Shown in pieces: positions 24,046 through 30,808 of a stretch of DNA of 35,735 bases. Position 1 is the stretch's first letter. The number at the start of each line of letters is the position of its first letter. The position numbers and the translations under genes are program-made. The stretch covers positions 1 to 35,735 of the forward strand of contig JANRCR010000005.1 in assembly GCA_030726915.1 (NCBI GenBank). Reading direction: 5' to 3'. This DNA comes from Candidatus Nanopelagicales bacterium (lineage in GTDB: Bacteria > Actinomycetota > Actinomycetes > S36-B12). Under the pieces are notes generated by a model. That model was not told the DNA's origin and did no database searches. It was given only the letters and a program-made list of their open reading frames with translations.

Positions 24046-24570
24046 TCAGCCCTTGCCGGGATGCTGATGGCCGCAGTGGGGGCAGGTGCGAGCAGACTCA
24101 TCGGCGTAGAAGGTCTCAAAGATCGGCGGGAGATCGGCGGTGATGTCACGCACCTGCAGCTCCACCTCGTGCACCATGCCGGAGCACTCGGGGCAGTACC
24201 ACTGGAACTTCTCCAGGGTGCCCTCACCGCGTGGACGCTCAAAGACGAGGCCGATGGATCCGGCCTCGGGTCGCTGGGGGGAATGCGGCAGATTGCGCGG
24301 CAGCACCCACATCTCGCCCTCGCGGATATCGACGCGCTGCGGGCCATCGGCCGTGATGAGGTCGACGTGCATATTGCCCCGCACCTGATAGAAAACCTCC
24401 TCGTAGGGGTCCACGTGGAAGTCGGTGCGCTGATTGGGTCCGCCGACCACCATGACGATGAAGTCCTCGTGGCCGGGGAACATCTCCTTATTGGCCACGG
24501 GCGGCTTGAGATTCGGGCCGTGCTCATCCACCCAGGTGTTGAAGTTCAACGTCGTGGTCAGGTCGGACAT
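24046..24570 (-). CDS. nbaC: 3-hydroxyanthranilate 3,4-dioxygenase
   Basis: Non-haem iron ring-cleaving dioxygenase that opens 3-hydroxyanthranilate to 2-amino-3-carboxymuconate semialdehyde. It is a cupin of about 174 residues, with the catalytic Fe ligands in D-F-H-V-D-P-Y-E-E-V-F-Y and L-P-H-S-P-Q-R-P, plus Q-R-T-D-F-H for substrate binding. The C-terminus has C-P-E-C and C-P-H-C pairs forming the rubredoxin-like second iron site of bacterial enzymes. ATG 24570 is chosen because AAGGAG lies 5 nt upstream; the frame extends to GTG 24576, which would overlap the RidA stop. Confidence 0.96.
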   Translation of the reverse strand: MSDLTTTLNFNTWVDEHGPNLKPPVANKEMFPGHEDFIVMVVGGPNQRTDFHVDPYEEVFYQVRGNMHVDLITADGPQRVDIREGEMWVLPRNLPHSPQRPEAGSIGLVFERPRGEGTLEKFQWYCPECSGMVHEVELQVRDITADLPPIFETFYADESARTCPHCGHQHPGKG

Positions 24571-24572
24571 GG

Positions 24573-25007
24573 TCACTCCTTCTTCGGTGTGCCTGCGCTC
24601 GCGCCGGAGCGGCGTACGGCGACGGCTTGGATCTCAATGAGCAGATGGGGATGGGGCAATTCACGGACCGCCACGGTTGTGCGTGTGGGCCCGGTGTAGT
24701 CGAAGTACTCGGAGTAGGCGTCGTTGTATCCCGCGAAGTCCGACATGTCGACCAGGTAGGTCGTCATCTGCACCAGATCACTGAGATCGCTATCGACCGA
24801 GCGCAGGATGTCGCGGATGTTGTTGATCACCGCGCGCGTCTGCTCGCCAATGTCCAGCACCACGGTGCCGTCCGGGTGCACCTGCACACCGTCGAAGGTG
24901 TCGTCAGCGCGCCGGCTGCTGGTGCCGGAGACCCAGATGAGGTCATTGACCATCCGCACGTGCGGATAAGCCCCCCGCGGTGTGGCCTTGCCCGGGACCA
25001 GTGCCAT
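24573..25007 (-). CDS. RidA-family protein, likely 2-aminomuconate deaminase
   Basis: A 144-residue YjgF/YER057c/UK114 (RidA) protein starting at ATG 25007. Motifs include the strand V-N-D-L-I-W-V-S-G-T-S-S-R-R, T-R-A-V-I-N-N-I-R-D-I-L, L-V-Q-M-T-T-Y-L-V-D and a C-terminal R-E-L-P-H-P-x-L-L-I-E-I-Q-A-V-A-V. General RidA proteins hydrolyse enamines and imines. As first gene of an operon with 3-hydroxyanthranilate dioxygenase and ACMS decarboxylase, it fits 2-aminomuconate deaminase (AmnD/NbaF), which releases ammonia from 2-aminomuconate. The frame is open to 26027 over the LysR gene, but that extension is antisense shadow. Confidence 0.85.
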   Translation of the reverse strand: MALVPGKATPRGAYPHVRMVNDLIWVSGTSSRRADDTFDGVQVHPDGTVVLDIGEQTRAVINNIRDILRSVDSDLSDLVQMTTYLVDMSDFAGYNDAYSEYFDYTGPTRTTVAVRELPHPHLLIEIQAVAVRRSGASAGTPKKE

Positions 25008-25060
25008 ACCGACATTGTCCTTGCCGGGGCCATGCTCGGCAATTGCGGATGTGGGGGTAT

Positions 25061-25082
25061 GGCATGCCCATTGGGCATAGCC
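25061..25082. promoter_or_regulatory. LysR-type operator between divergent genes
   Basis: Perfect dyad ATGCCC-ATT-GGGCAT at 25064-25078, extended by GGC (25061-25063) and GCC (25080-25082). It contains T-N11-A (25065 to 25077), the LysR recognition pattern. It lies 8 bp before the LysR start and about 54 bp upstream of the RidA start, in the 82-bp divergent gap, so it could serve autoregulation and operon activation. A second small palindrome, GCAATTGC, is at 25039-25046. Confidence 0.6.
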
Positions 25083-25089
25083 TGGGCCG

Positions 25090-26055
25090 ATGGATGGGGT
25101 GGTGTCGCCGGAACGACTCCTGGACGGACGACTCAAACTGCGCCATCTGGTCCTGGCCACAGCGATTGCCGATGCCGGGAGCCTGGCGCGCGCAGCGGAG
25201 CATCTGCGGATCACCCAACCCGTCGTCACCCGAGGACTGCAGGATCTGGAGTCTGTCCTCGGCGTACCACTGTTTGAGAGGTCGGCCCAGGGTGCGGTGC
25301 CGACGGTGTATGGCGTGGCCTTCATCGACCATGCCCGAGGGGTGCTCGCCCAAATCCGCCAGGCCGGACGCACACTCAACGAACTCGCAACAGCCGACGC
25401 CGGCACCGTAACGGTGGGCACGCATCTGGCCGGCTCCAATGTGCTCCTGCCGCTGGCGATCGCGCGCATGAAATCCGCGCACCCGGGAGTGACCATCGTG
25501 GTGCGAGAGTCGACACCGGATGCGTTGGAGGCACAACTCCTGGTCGGTGACATTGACCTCACGGTGGGTCGCCTGACACCGGCGGATCCCCGCATCGAGC
25601 AGGTGCGACTGTACGTCGAACCGATCGTCCTCGTCGTCCGCGCCGACCATCCGGTGCTGCACGGTCCGGTGCCCACCTTCGCGACCCTGGCGGCCCTGCC
25701 GTGGATCGTGCCCGTCTCCGGGACCACCCTCAGGCGTGAGTTGGAGCAACTCTTTGCGCTGCGCGGACTGACCTGGCCGACTAATCGCGTGGAGTGCACC
25801 AGCGCACTCACACTGAGACGCTTGATCATCGACGGTGACTGTGTGGCGGCTCTGCCCGGACTGGTGGCGCTGCACGATGATGACCTCGCCGTGGTGCGTC
25901 CCGTGGATGTCGACCTCGGCGGACTCACCCGTCCCGTGGGAGTAAGTCGTGTCCGGGACCGTTGGGCCCCGCCCGCCGTTGTCGCCTTCACCGAGCACCT
26001 GCACCAAGCGGCCGCGCGCCTGCACATCGGCGCGGACCCGCTGGAGAGCGGCTAG
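25090..26055 (+). CDS. LysR-family transcriptional regulator
   Basis: A 321-residue LTTR. The N-terminal winged helix (about 12-75) has L-R-H-L-V-L-A-T-A-I-A-D-A-G-S-L-A-R-A-A-E-style sequence, T-Q-P-V-V-T-R-G-L-Q-D-L-E and P-L-F-E-R. The effector domain follows from about 100, starting V-T-V-G-T-H, with the conserved G-D-I-D-L-T-V-G. It diverges from the RidA-nbaC-nbaD-kmo operon and is flanked by kyn genes, so a kynurenine or hydroxyanthranilate intermediate is the likely effector; this is inferred from context. Its last 4 bp overlap the convergent hydrolase gene. Confidence 0.93.
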   Translation: MDGVVSPERLLDGRLKLRHLVLATAIADAGSLARAAEHLRITQPVVTRGLQDLESVLGVPLFERSAQGAVPTVYGVAFIDHARGVLAQIRQAGRTLNELATADAGTVTVGTHLAGSNVLLPLAIARMKSAHPGVTIVVRESTPDALEAQLLVGDIDLTVGRLTPADPRIEQVRLYVEPIVLVVRADHPVLHGPVPTFATLAALPWIVPVSGTTLRRELEQLFALRGLTWPTNRVECTSALTLRRLIIDGDCVAALPGLVALHDDDLAVVRPVDVDLGGLTRPVGVSRVRDRWAPPAVVAFTEHLHQAAARLHIGADPLESG

Positions 26056-26819
26056 CGCAGGAGTGTCCGTGCCAGCAGGTCACGGCGCATCTGCGACACC
26101 GGGGATGATGGGTCGAGGATCTCGTAGTGGCCGTCCCCGGGCATGACCGTGAGCTCGGCCGGCATCCCGTGGGCGCGCAGATGGGCGAGATAGGCCTCAC
26201 TCTGTGCGAGCGGCACCTCCACATCGGCATCCCCGTGCAGCAGCACCCGTCGCGCATCCGGGTCGGGCAGCAGTGCGGCGGGATCAGTGACGGCGTACCG
26301 CTCGGGCACGTCCTCGGGTCGCCCACCCATGAAGGTGTCGACAGCACCGTCCCCGAGATGGTCGCGGCTGCCGAGGGCGAGGCACGCGACCGGGGCGTGC
26401 AGCACCACGAGATCAAAGATGGGAGCGGCCGGATCCGCACCCGGGGCCTGCGCGGGCAAACCACGGCGGGAGGAGGCCCACGCGGCGAGGCCGCCACCGG
26501 CGGAGTGGCCGAGGAGTGCGCGCCGGGATGGATCGACCCCGTGACGGGCAGCCTCCGCCACGCCCTGGTCGATGGCCGTGGCGATATCGATCATCGTGGT
26601 GGGCCACGGGAATTCGTAGGTGCGGTATTCGATACTCCACACGGCGAAGCCGTGGGAAGCGAGCTCACGCGCACTGGCCTCTTCGATATCCAGTCTCCAG
26701 ACAGGGCGCCAGTAGCCACCGTGGACGAGGATGACGAGGGGGGGTCGGTCGCCGTCGGGGATGAACCATTCACCGAACTGTCGCGGATGCTCGCCGTACG
26801 GCTCGATGAAGCGGCGCAT
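26052..26819 (-). CDS. Alpha/beta hydrolase, probable kynurenine formamidase
   Basis: A 255-residue hydrolase with the H-G-G-Y-W oxyanion motif near 34-38, which is characteristic of the alpha/beta-hydrolase type of arylformamidase. The nucleophile motif is G-H-S-A-G-G near 123-128, the acid lies in H-G-D-A-D-V-E-V-P and the His in G-D-G-H-Y-E. Arylformamidase hydrolyses N-formylkynurenine to kynurenine plus formate. It lies 1 bp downstream of kynU in the kynA-kynU operon, and no classic metal-type KynB is present in the window, so it most likely fills that step. Specificity is inferred from context plus the H-G-G-Y-W motif. Confidence 0.82.
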   Translation of the reverse strand: MRRFIEPYGEHPRQFGEWFIPDGDRPPLVILVHGGYWRPVWRLDIEEASARELASHGFAVWSIEYRTYEFPWPTTMIDIATAIDQGVAEAARHGVDPSRRALLGHSAGGGLAAWASSRRGLPAQAPGADPAAPIFDLVVLHAPVACLALGSRDHLGDGAVDTFMGGRPEDVPERYAVTDPAALLPDPDARRVLLHGDADVEVPLAQSEAYLAHLRAHGMPAELTVMPGDGHYEILDPSSPVSQMRRDLLARTLLR

Positions 26820-26820
26820 C

Positions 26821-28086
26821 TCAGGCCAGGTGTCGCTTCAGGGCTTCAGCCGCGCGCCAGCAATCGAGATAACTGGAGTAGAGGGGCACGGGGGCGAAGC
26901 GAATGATGTCAGGGTTGCGGGTGTCGGCGATAACACCGTCCTCATCGCGCAAGATCTCGGCCAGGTGATGAATATCGGCCTGGAATCGCACCGATAGTTG
27001 GCAGCCGTGGCGTGCATCCTCCGCTGGCGTGACGATGCTCATGGCTCCCGCGGGACTCTCCGCGGTGACCTCCTCCAGGAGCGAGCGCAGGTACGCCGTC
27101 AGCCGCAGACTGCGCTCACGCAGGGCCGGCATGCCCACACGATCGAAGATCTCCAGGGACACCTGCACCGGGGTCATCGAGAAGATCGGCGGATTGGACA
27201 TCTGCCACGCATCCGCCGTCGGAGGTGGATCGAAGGTGTCATCCATGCGGAAGCGCGTCTCCGTGCTCGTGCCCCACCATCCGGCCAATCGCGGCAGCGA
27301 GGTGTCCCGGGCGTGCCGCTCATGGATGAAGGCACCGGCGAGGCCGCCGGGACCGGAGTTGATGTACTTATACGAACACCATGCCGCCCAGTCCACACCC
27401 CAGTCGTGCAACTGCATGGGCACATTGCCGGCAGCGTGTGCGAGATCCCAGCCGACGATGGCCCCCACCGCGTGACCTGCATCGGTGATGGCGGGCATGT
27501 CCATCCACTCACCGGTGAGGTAGTTAACGGCACTGAAGACAACGACGGCCACCTCATCGCCGGACGCACGGATGGCGGCGGTGACGTCATCGGTGCGCAG
27601 GACATCCTCACCGTCCCGCGGTCGCAGTCGGATGACATGCTCGGCGGGATCGAGTCCGTGCCAGCGCGCCTGAGATGCCATCGCATAACCATCGGAGGGG
27701 AAGACGATGTCTTCCATGATGATCTTGGTACGCCGGCCCTCGGGTCGATAGAAGGTCGCCATGAGCACGTGGAGGTTGACGGTCAGCGAGTTCATGGTCA
27801 CGGTCTCGTGCGGCAATGCACCGACGAGTCGAGCGGCGGGATCGCGGAGCGCCTCGTGGTAGTCCTTCCACGGCCGGGGCCCCGTGAGTTGGCCCTCGAC
27901 ACCCATCTGCGCCCAGCGTTCCAACTCGACGGTGACGGCGTCGCGGGTGGCCCGCGGCTGCAGGCCCAGGGAGTTGCCGGCGAAGTAGGCGACCTCGGTG
28001 AAGGGGTCGCCGGTGAAGGGTGGGATGTAAAAGTCATCACGCCAGCCCGGGTCCGCGGTGTCCAGGGCCGGGTCGTAGGCACGCAT
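26821..28086 (-). CDS. kynU: Kynureninase
   Basis: PLP enzyme cleaving kynurenine or 3-hydroxykynurenine to anthranilate or 3-hydroxyanthranilate plus alanine. It has 421 residues from ATG 28086, the family length. Landmarks are F-A-G-N-S-L-G-L-Q-P near 35-44, F-P-S-D-x-Y in the first third, S-A-V-N-Y-L-T-G-E, D-L-A-H-A-A-G-N (PLP Asp and following His), and W-C-S-Y-K-Y-I-N-S-G-P-G with the PLP lysine. I chose the ATG at 28086 rather than the frame opening at 28155, which overlaps kynA. It lies 2 bp after the kynA stop. Confidence 0.96.
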   Translation of the reverse strand: MRAYDPALDTADPGWRDDFYIPPFTGDPFTEVAYFAGNSLGLQPRATRDAVTVELERWAQMGVEGQLTGPRPWKDYHEALRDPAARLVGALPHETVTMNSLTVNLHVLMATFYRPEGRRTKIIMEDIVFPSDGYAMASQARWHGLDPAEHVIRLRPRDGEDVLRTDDVTAAIRASGDEVAVVVFSAVNYLTGEWMDMPAITDAGHAVGAIVGWDLAHAAGNVPMQLHDWGVDWAAWCSYKYINSGPGGLAGAFIHERHARDTSLPRLAGWWGTSTETRFRMDDTFDPPPTADAWQMSNPPIFSMTPVQVSLEIFDRVGMPALRERSLRLTAYLRSLLEEVTAESPAGAMSIVTPAEDARHGCQLSVRFQADIHHLAEILRDEDGVIADTRNPDIIRFAPVPLYSSYLDCWRAAEALKRHLA

Positions 28087-28088
28087 GG

Positions 28089-28952
28089 TCAGATTCTCGT
28101 CCTGGCCGACCACAACTCGGGGAAGGCCTGCCGCAGGAGGCTGCGTTCCAGCCACGCCAGACCCGCGGATCCACCCGATCCCACCTTGGCGCCCATGGCG
28201 CGACGCACCGCCATCAGATGGCGGTAGCGCCAGTCACTGAACTGCTCCGCGATGTCGGTCAGGGATTCCGCGAAGGCGCGCAGCGGGTCGCCGTGGGAGG
28301 TGTCGGCGTACACCTGCACCCACACGTCTTCGACAGCGTCGATGTGCTCGTAGGTGATGGCGTGATCACGATCCAGGGCAGCGGTCGGGACGTCGTAGCC
28401 GCGACGGGCGAGGTAGGCCAGCGCATCGTCGTACAGGCTCGGGGCCTCGAATGCTGCCACCAACTCGTCGTAGTGGGAGCCCGCCACGTGCTTATGTGGG
28501 CGCAGGAGGGCGGCATCCTTGAAGCCCAGGAGGAATTCCACATGGCGGTAGAGGAAGGACTGGAAGCCGGATGCTTCGCCGAGGGCCTCGCGGAAGGCAT
28601 TGAAGTCCGGCGGTGTCATCCAACGGAAACTCACCCAGGATGCATTGAGTGCCGTGAAGTGATCATTGCTGCGGCGCAGGGCGAGTAGGGCTTCGCCAAG
28701 CTTGTCCTCGCGCAGGAAGCGCTGCGCGGTGCGCCACTCAAAGGCGATCAGATTGAAATAGAGCTCCATGACCTGGGAGACGACGAGGAACATGTACTCG
28801 CCCGGCTCGTCCGTCGCCGTGCGCTGCAGTGTGGCCAGCGTGGACGCGCGGACGTAGGCGTCGTACGGGGTGGTGTCTTCGAACTCAACCCGGGGTGCCT
28901 GGGTGGGGGCCTGGTCGCGATCCCTCGACGACGGTGTCCGGCGACTGGTCAT
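28089..28952 (-). CDS. kynA: Tryptophan 2,3-dioxygenase
   Basis: Haem dioxygenase opening the indole ring of L-tryptophan to N-formylkynurenine. It has 287 residues from ATG 28952. Family motifs include Y-D-A-Y-V-R near 29-34, E-Y-M-F-L-V-V-S-Q-V-M-E-L-Y-F near 52-66, F-R-W-M-T-P-P-D-F, A-S-G-F-Q-S, Y-R-H-V-E-F-L-L-G, and the C-terminal W-R-Y-R-H-L with the haem-ligating His. The usual GT-x-G loop reads G-S-G-G-S-A-G here. First gene of kynA-kynU-hydrolase. Its probable promoter lies in the 36-bp repeat at 28985-29020. Confidence 0.95.
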   Translation of the reverse strand: MTSRRTPSSRDRDQAPTQAPRVEFEDTTPYDAYVRASTLATLQRTATDEPGEYMFLVVSQVMELYFNLIAFEWRTAQRFLREDKLGEALLALRRSNDHFTALNASWVSFRWMTPPDFNAFREALGEASGFQSFLYRHVEFLLGFKDAALLRPHKHVAGSHYDELVAAFEAPSLYDDALAYLARRGYDVPTAALDRDHAITYEHIDAVEDVWVQVYADTSHGDPLRAFAESLTDIAEQFSDWRYRHLMAVRRAMGAKVGSGGSAGLAWLERSLLRQAFPELWSARTRI

Positions 28953-28983
28953 GGCCCCAGTCTGGCCCTGCCGGCATCGCTGG

Positions 28984-29014
28984 ACCATAGGCGCACCGAA
29001 CGGGCAGAGGTCCT
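28984..29014 (-). promoter_or_regulatory. Candidate kynA promoter
   Basis: On the minus strand TATGGT (28984-28989) fits the actinobacterial TAnnnT -10, with AGGACC (29009-29014) 19 bp upstream as a weak -35. The site also has inverted arms, GGACCATAGG (28982-28991) against CCTATGTCC (29012-29020), that could bind a regulator. It falls almost wholly within the left 36-bp repeat. Confidence 0.4.
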
Positions 29015-29020
29015 ATGTCC
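28985..29020 (+). repeat. 36-bp direct repeat, left copy
   Basis: Begins CCATAGGCGCACC and ends GGTCCTATGTCC; all 36 bases are identical to 30651-30686. Flanking bases differ on both sides. Internally it has inverted ends CATAGG/CCTATG. Together with the right copy it brackets the AbiE gene pair. Confidence 0.97.
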
Positions 29021-29028
29021 CTGGGTGA

Positions 29029-29065
29029 GTCATGAGAGGAATAAGGTACAGTATTCTCTCATGAC
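29029..29065 (+). promoter_or_regulatory. AbiE promoter-operator with perfect inverted repeat
   Basis: GTCATGAGAG (29029-29038) and CTCTCATGAC (29056-29065) form a perfect 10-bp inverted repeat with a 17-bp spacer. The right arm contains the ATG start at 29061. TACAGT (29047-29052) in the spacer fits a -10, which puts the transcript start at about 29059-29061, so the mRNA is probably leaderless; no ribosome binding site is seen. AbiEi antitoxins are known to repress their own operon by binding inverted repeats, which fits. Confidence 0.65.
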
Positions 29066-29681
29066 AATCTCTACGGCCGCCCTCGTCCGGGAACGCATTG
29101 ACGCGCTCCCGGACCGGTCGTTCGTCCGTGTACGCGATCTTGACGAGGGCAGGGATCTCTCAACGAGGGCGGTTGAAGTAGCCATGAGCCGCCTTGCTCA
29201 TGCGGGGGTCGTGAACTCGATCCGCAAGGGCCTCTACTGGAAGGGCCCCCGGACGTCCGCAGGGATGCTGCCTCCCACGCCAGCGGAGGTGGGGCTCGCC
29301 ATCGGCGGGCCGGGATCAGGACCGTCTGACCTGGCCGCCGTGAGGTTTCTCGGACTGACCACGCAGGTCCCGGTAAACATGGATATGGCTGTGCCCGGCC
29401 GAGCCCCGGCGGGAGTGCCGGGCATCACGTTTCACTCACGCTCCTACTCGCGGGCCATGCGGGGGCTCAGGCCTGCGGAGGTCGCTGTTCTCGAGGTACT
29501 CCGCATGTGGCCGTCCGGAGTGGAAGACGACTGGGAAGCTCTGCGCAACCGCGTGACCGACCTTGTCACGCAGGGCATCGTTCGCACGGAGCACATGAGT
29601 GCCGCGGTTGCAGAAGAGCGCACGCCCGGTGCACGCACCCTCTGGCACGAGCTGGTCGACCGGCTCACGGTCTCACGATGA
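29061..29681 (+). CDS. abiEi: AbiEi-type antitoxin, winged-helix
   Basis: A 206-residue antitoxin of the type IV AbiE system. The N-terminal domain (about 1-75) is a winged helix: R-V-R-D-L, then S-T-R-A-V-E-V-A-M-S-R-L-A-H-A-G-V-V and the wing I-R-K-G-L-Y-W. The rest resembles the AbiEi C-terminal domain, with P-T-P-A-E-V-G-L-A, F-H-S-R-S-Y-S-R and R-P-A-E-V-A-V-L-E-V-L. These proteins repress their own promoter and neutralise the toxin without direct binding. I chose ATG 29061, which sits inside the operator and suits a leaderless transcript; the frame opens at 29025. Its stop overlaps the toxin start as ATGA. Confidence 0.85.
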   Translation: MTISTAALVRERIDALPDRSFVRVRDLDEGRDLSTRAVEVAMSRLAHAGVVNSIRKGLYWKGPRTSAGMLPPTPAEVGLAIGGPGSGPSDLAAVRFLGLTTQVPVNMDMAVPGRAPAGVPGITFHSRSYSRAMRGLRPAEVAVLEVLRMWPSGVEDDWEALRNRVTDLVTQGIVRTEHMSAAVAEERTPGARTLWHELVDRLTVSR

Positions 29682-30625
29682 GCCGGCTGCGGGATGAGCC
29701 GAATGCTCTGGACCAGTGGAGCCATGTGATTTCTCGCACGACCGGTATTCCGCTCCAGCACGTGGTCAAGGACTTCTGGATCACCGAATCTTTGCGTGCC
29801 ATGGCCTCAGCGGCGTCCGAGAGCCGCGTGCATCTGGTGTTCAAAGGTGGCACGAGCCTGTCCAAGGGCTACCAGATCATCAATCGCTTCTCCGATGACA
29901 TCGACTTGCTCTGCTTGGCTGAGGGTGGTGACACCGCCGTGCACGCCGCCATGCGGCTTCTCCACGAGGCTGTGGCGGGGCAGCTGCGCGTCGAGCCCCT
30001 GGTGGACAGCAAGAGGTCGATGAGCGGCGAATTCCGTCCGGCTGAGTACGAGTACCCCGGCCAGATCCTCCTCGAGGGAGAGTCGGCGGGGACCATTCGC
30101 GTCGAACTCAGCACATGGGGCGGTTCCATCCCCAGCGAGGTTAAGACGCTGCGCTCGCTGATAGCCGAACACGCCAGCGTGGCTGGACTGACTGGAACGT
30201 ATGAGGAGAGCCAGCCGTTCGACATCACGGTCCTGCGGCCGGAGCGGACGCTCGTGGAGAAGTTGGTCATTCTCCATGACGCTGCAGCGCGTGACGAGCG
30301 CAGGCAGCGCAAGACGGCAAGGCACTACTACGACCTTTGGTGCCTCTTGGGCAGGCCTGAACTACGCGCCTTGCTCGCCGGTCAGGGCACGGTGGCGTTG
30401 GCTAACGAGGTGTACAAGCACAACACCGCCTCGAAGAGCAGCACGGCGCGAAGGCGCCCTTCCGGCGGCTTTGCGGCGAGCACGGCGTTCACGGGAGGTG
30501 GTCCCGCAGCGGCGCGAGATGAGTACACCCGTCGCGTGATTGGCGGACTGATCTGGCCGGGACATCCTCAGCCGACGTTCGACGAGTGTCTCACCCGTGT
30601 TCAGGAGTACGCCGACATCCTGTGA
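29678..30625 (+). CDS. abiEii: AbiEii/AbiGii-family nucleotidyltransferase toxin
   Basis: A 315-residue toxin related to DNA polymerase beta-like nucleotidyltransferases. Motif I is F-K-G-G-T-S-L-S-K-G-Y with G57-G58-T-S, motif II is F-S-D-D-I-D-L with Asp73, Asp74 and Asp76, and the later conserved L-R-P-E-R-T-L-V-E-K-L and R-H-Y-Y-D-L-W motifs are present. Relatives such as AbiEii and MenT add nucleotides to RNA, including tRNA ends, and stop translation, giving abortive infection. Both catalytic motifs are intact, so it is probably active. The ATG at 29678 overlaps the antitoxin stop (ATGA), giving coupled translation. Confidence 0.92.
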   Translation: MSRLRDEPNALDQWSHVISRTTGIPLQHVVKDFWITESLRAMASAASESRVHLVFKGGTSLSKGYQIINRFSDDIDLLCLAEGGDTAVHAAMRLLHEAVAGQLRVEPLVDSKRSMSGEFRPAEYEYPGQILLEGESAGTIRVELSTWGGSIPSEVKTLRSLIAEHASVAGLTGTYEESQPFDITVLRPERTLVEKLVILHDAAARDERRQRKTARHYYDLWCLLGRPELRALLAGQGTVALANEVYKHNTASKSSTARRRPSGGFAASTAFTGGGPAAARDEYTRRVIGGLIWPGHPQPTFDECLTRVQEYADIL

Positions 30626-30650
30626 CAGAGGGTGGAGTCGCGCCAGAAGT

Positions 30651-30686
30651 CCATAGGCGCACCGAACGGGCAGAGGTCCTATGTCC
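30651..30686 (+). repeat. 36-bp direct repeat, right copy
   Basis: Identical over all 36 bases to 28985-29020. It begins 26 bp after the toxin stop codon. In this copy the base before the repeat is T instead of A, so the TATGGT -10 of the left copy becomes TATGGA. Confidence 0.97.
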
Positions 30687-30706
30687 AATCCGGACGACAT
30701 GCGGCA

Positions 30707-30788
30707 TCATCCGAACGGATGAGGAACCCAATCGGGCCGAGGCCCGTCAAAATGATCACGAGCCGCCAGGCTTAATCCCCGAGGGGAT
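30707..30788 (+). promoter_or_regulatory. Three short palindromes in the lipoprotein leader
   Basis: TCATCCG-AA-CGGATGA (30707-30722), CGGGCC-GA-GGCCCG (30733-30746) and ATCCCC-GA-GGGGAT (30775-30788) are each perfect with a 2-base centre. The last two fold as stems closed by a CGAG loop. The last ends 20 bp before the lipoprotein ATG. TTAATC (30772-30777) may be a -10. They may be operators or a structured 5' leader. Confidence 0.4.
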
Positions 30789-30808
30789 GTCACAGGAAGC
30801 AGGTCCCC

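Larger units (their letters stand above)
28985..30686 (+). mobile_element. Candidate AbiE cassette bounded by 36-bp direct repeats
   Basis: The unit between equivalent repeat positions is 1,666 bp and contains exactly one AbiEi gene, one AbiEii gene and their promoter. It sits between kynA and a lipoprotein gene, so removing one repeat plus the cassette would restore a simple intergenic region with one copy. No integrase or transposase is encoded inside, so mobilisation would have to be in trans or by homologous recombination. Confidence 0.45.

Noticed and set aside
24573-26027. A 484-codon frame on the minus strand that would extend the RidA protein across the LysR gene.
   Set aside because: RidA homology begins at ATG 25007; the upstream part is Arg/Ser-rich shadow antisense to a well-supported LysR gene.
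28985-30686. The 36-bp repeat has the length of a CRISPR repeat.
   Set aside because: Only two copies, about 1.6 kb apart with genes between, and no spacer array or cas gene.
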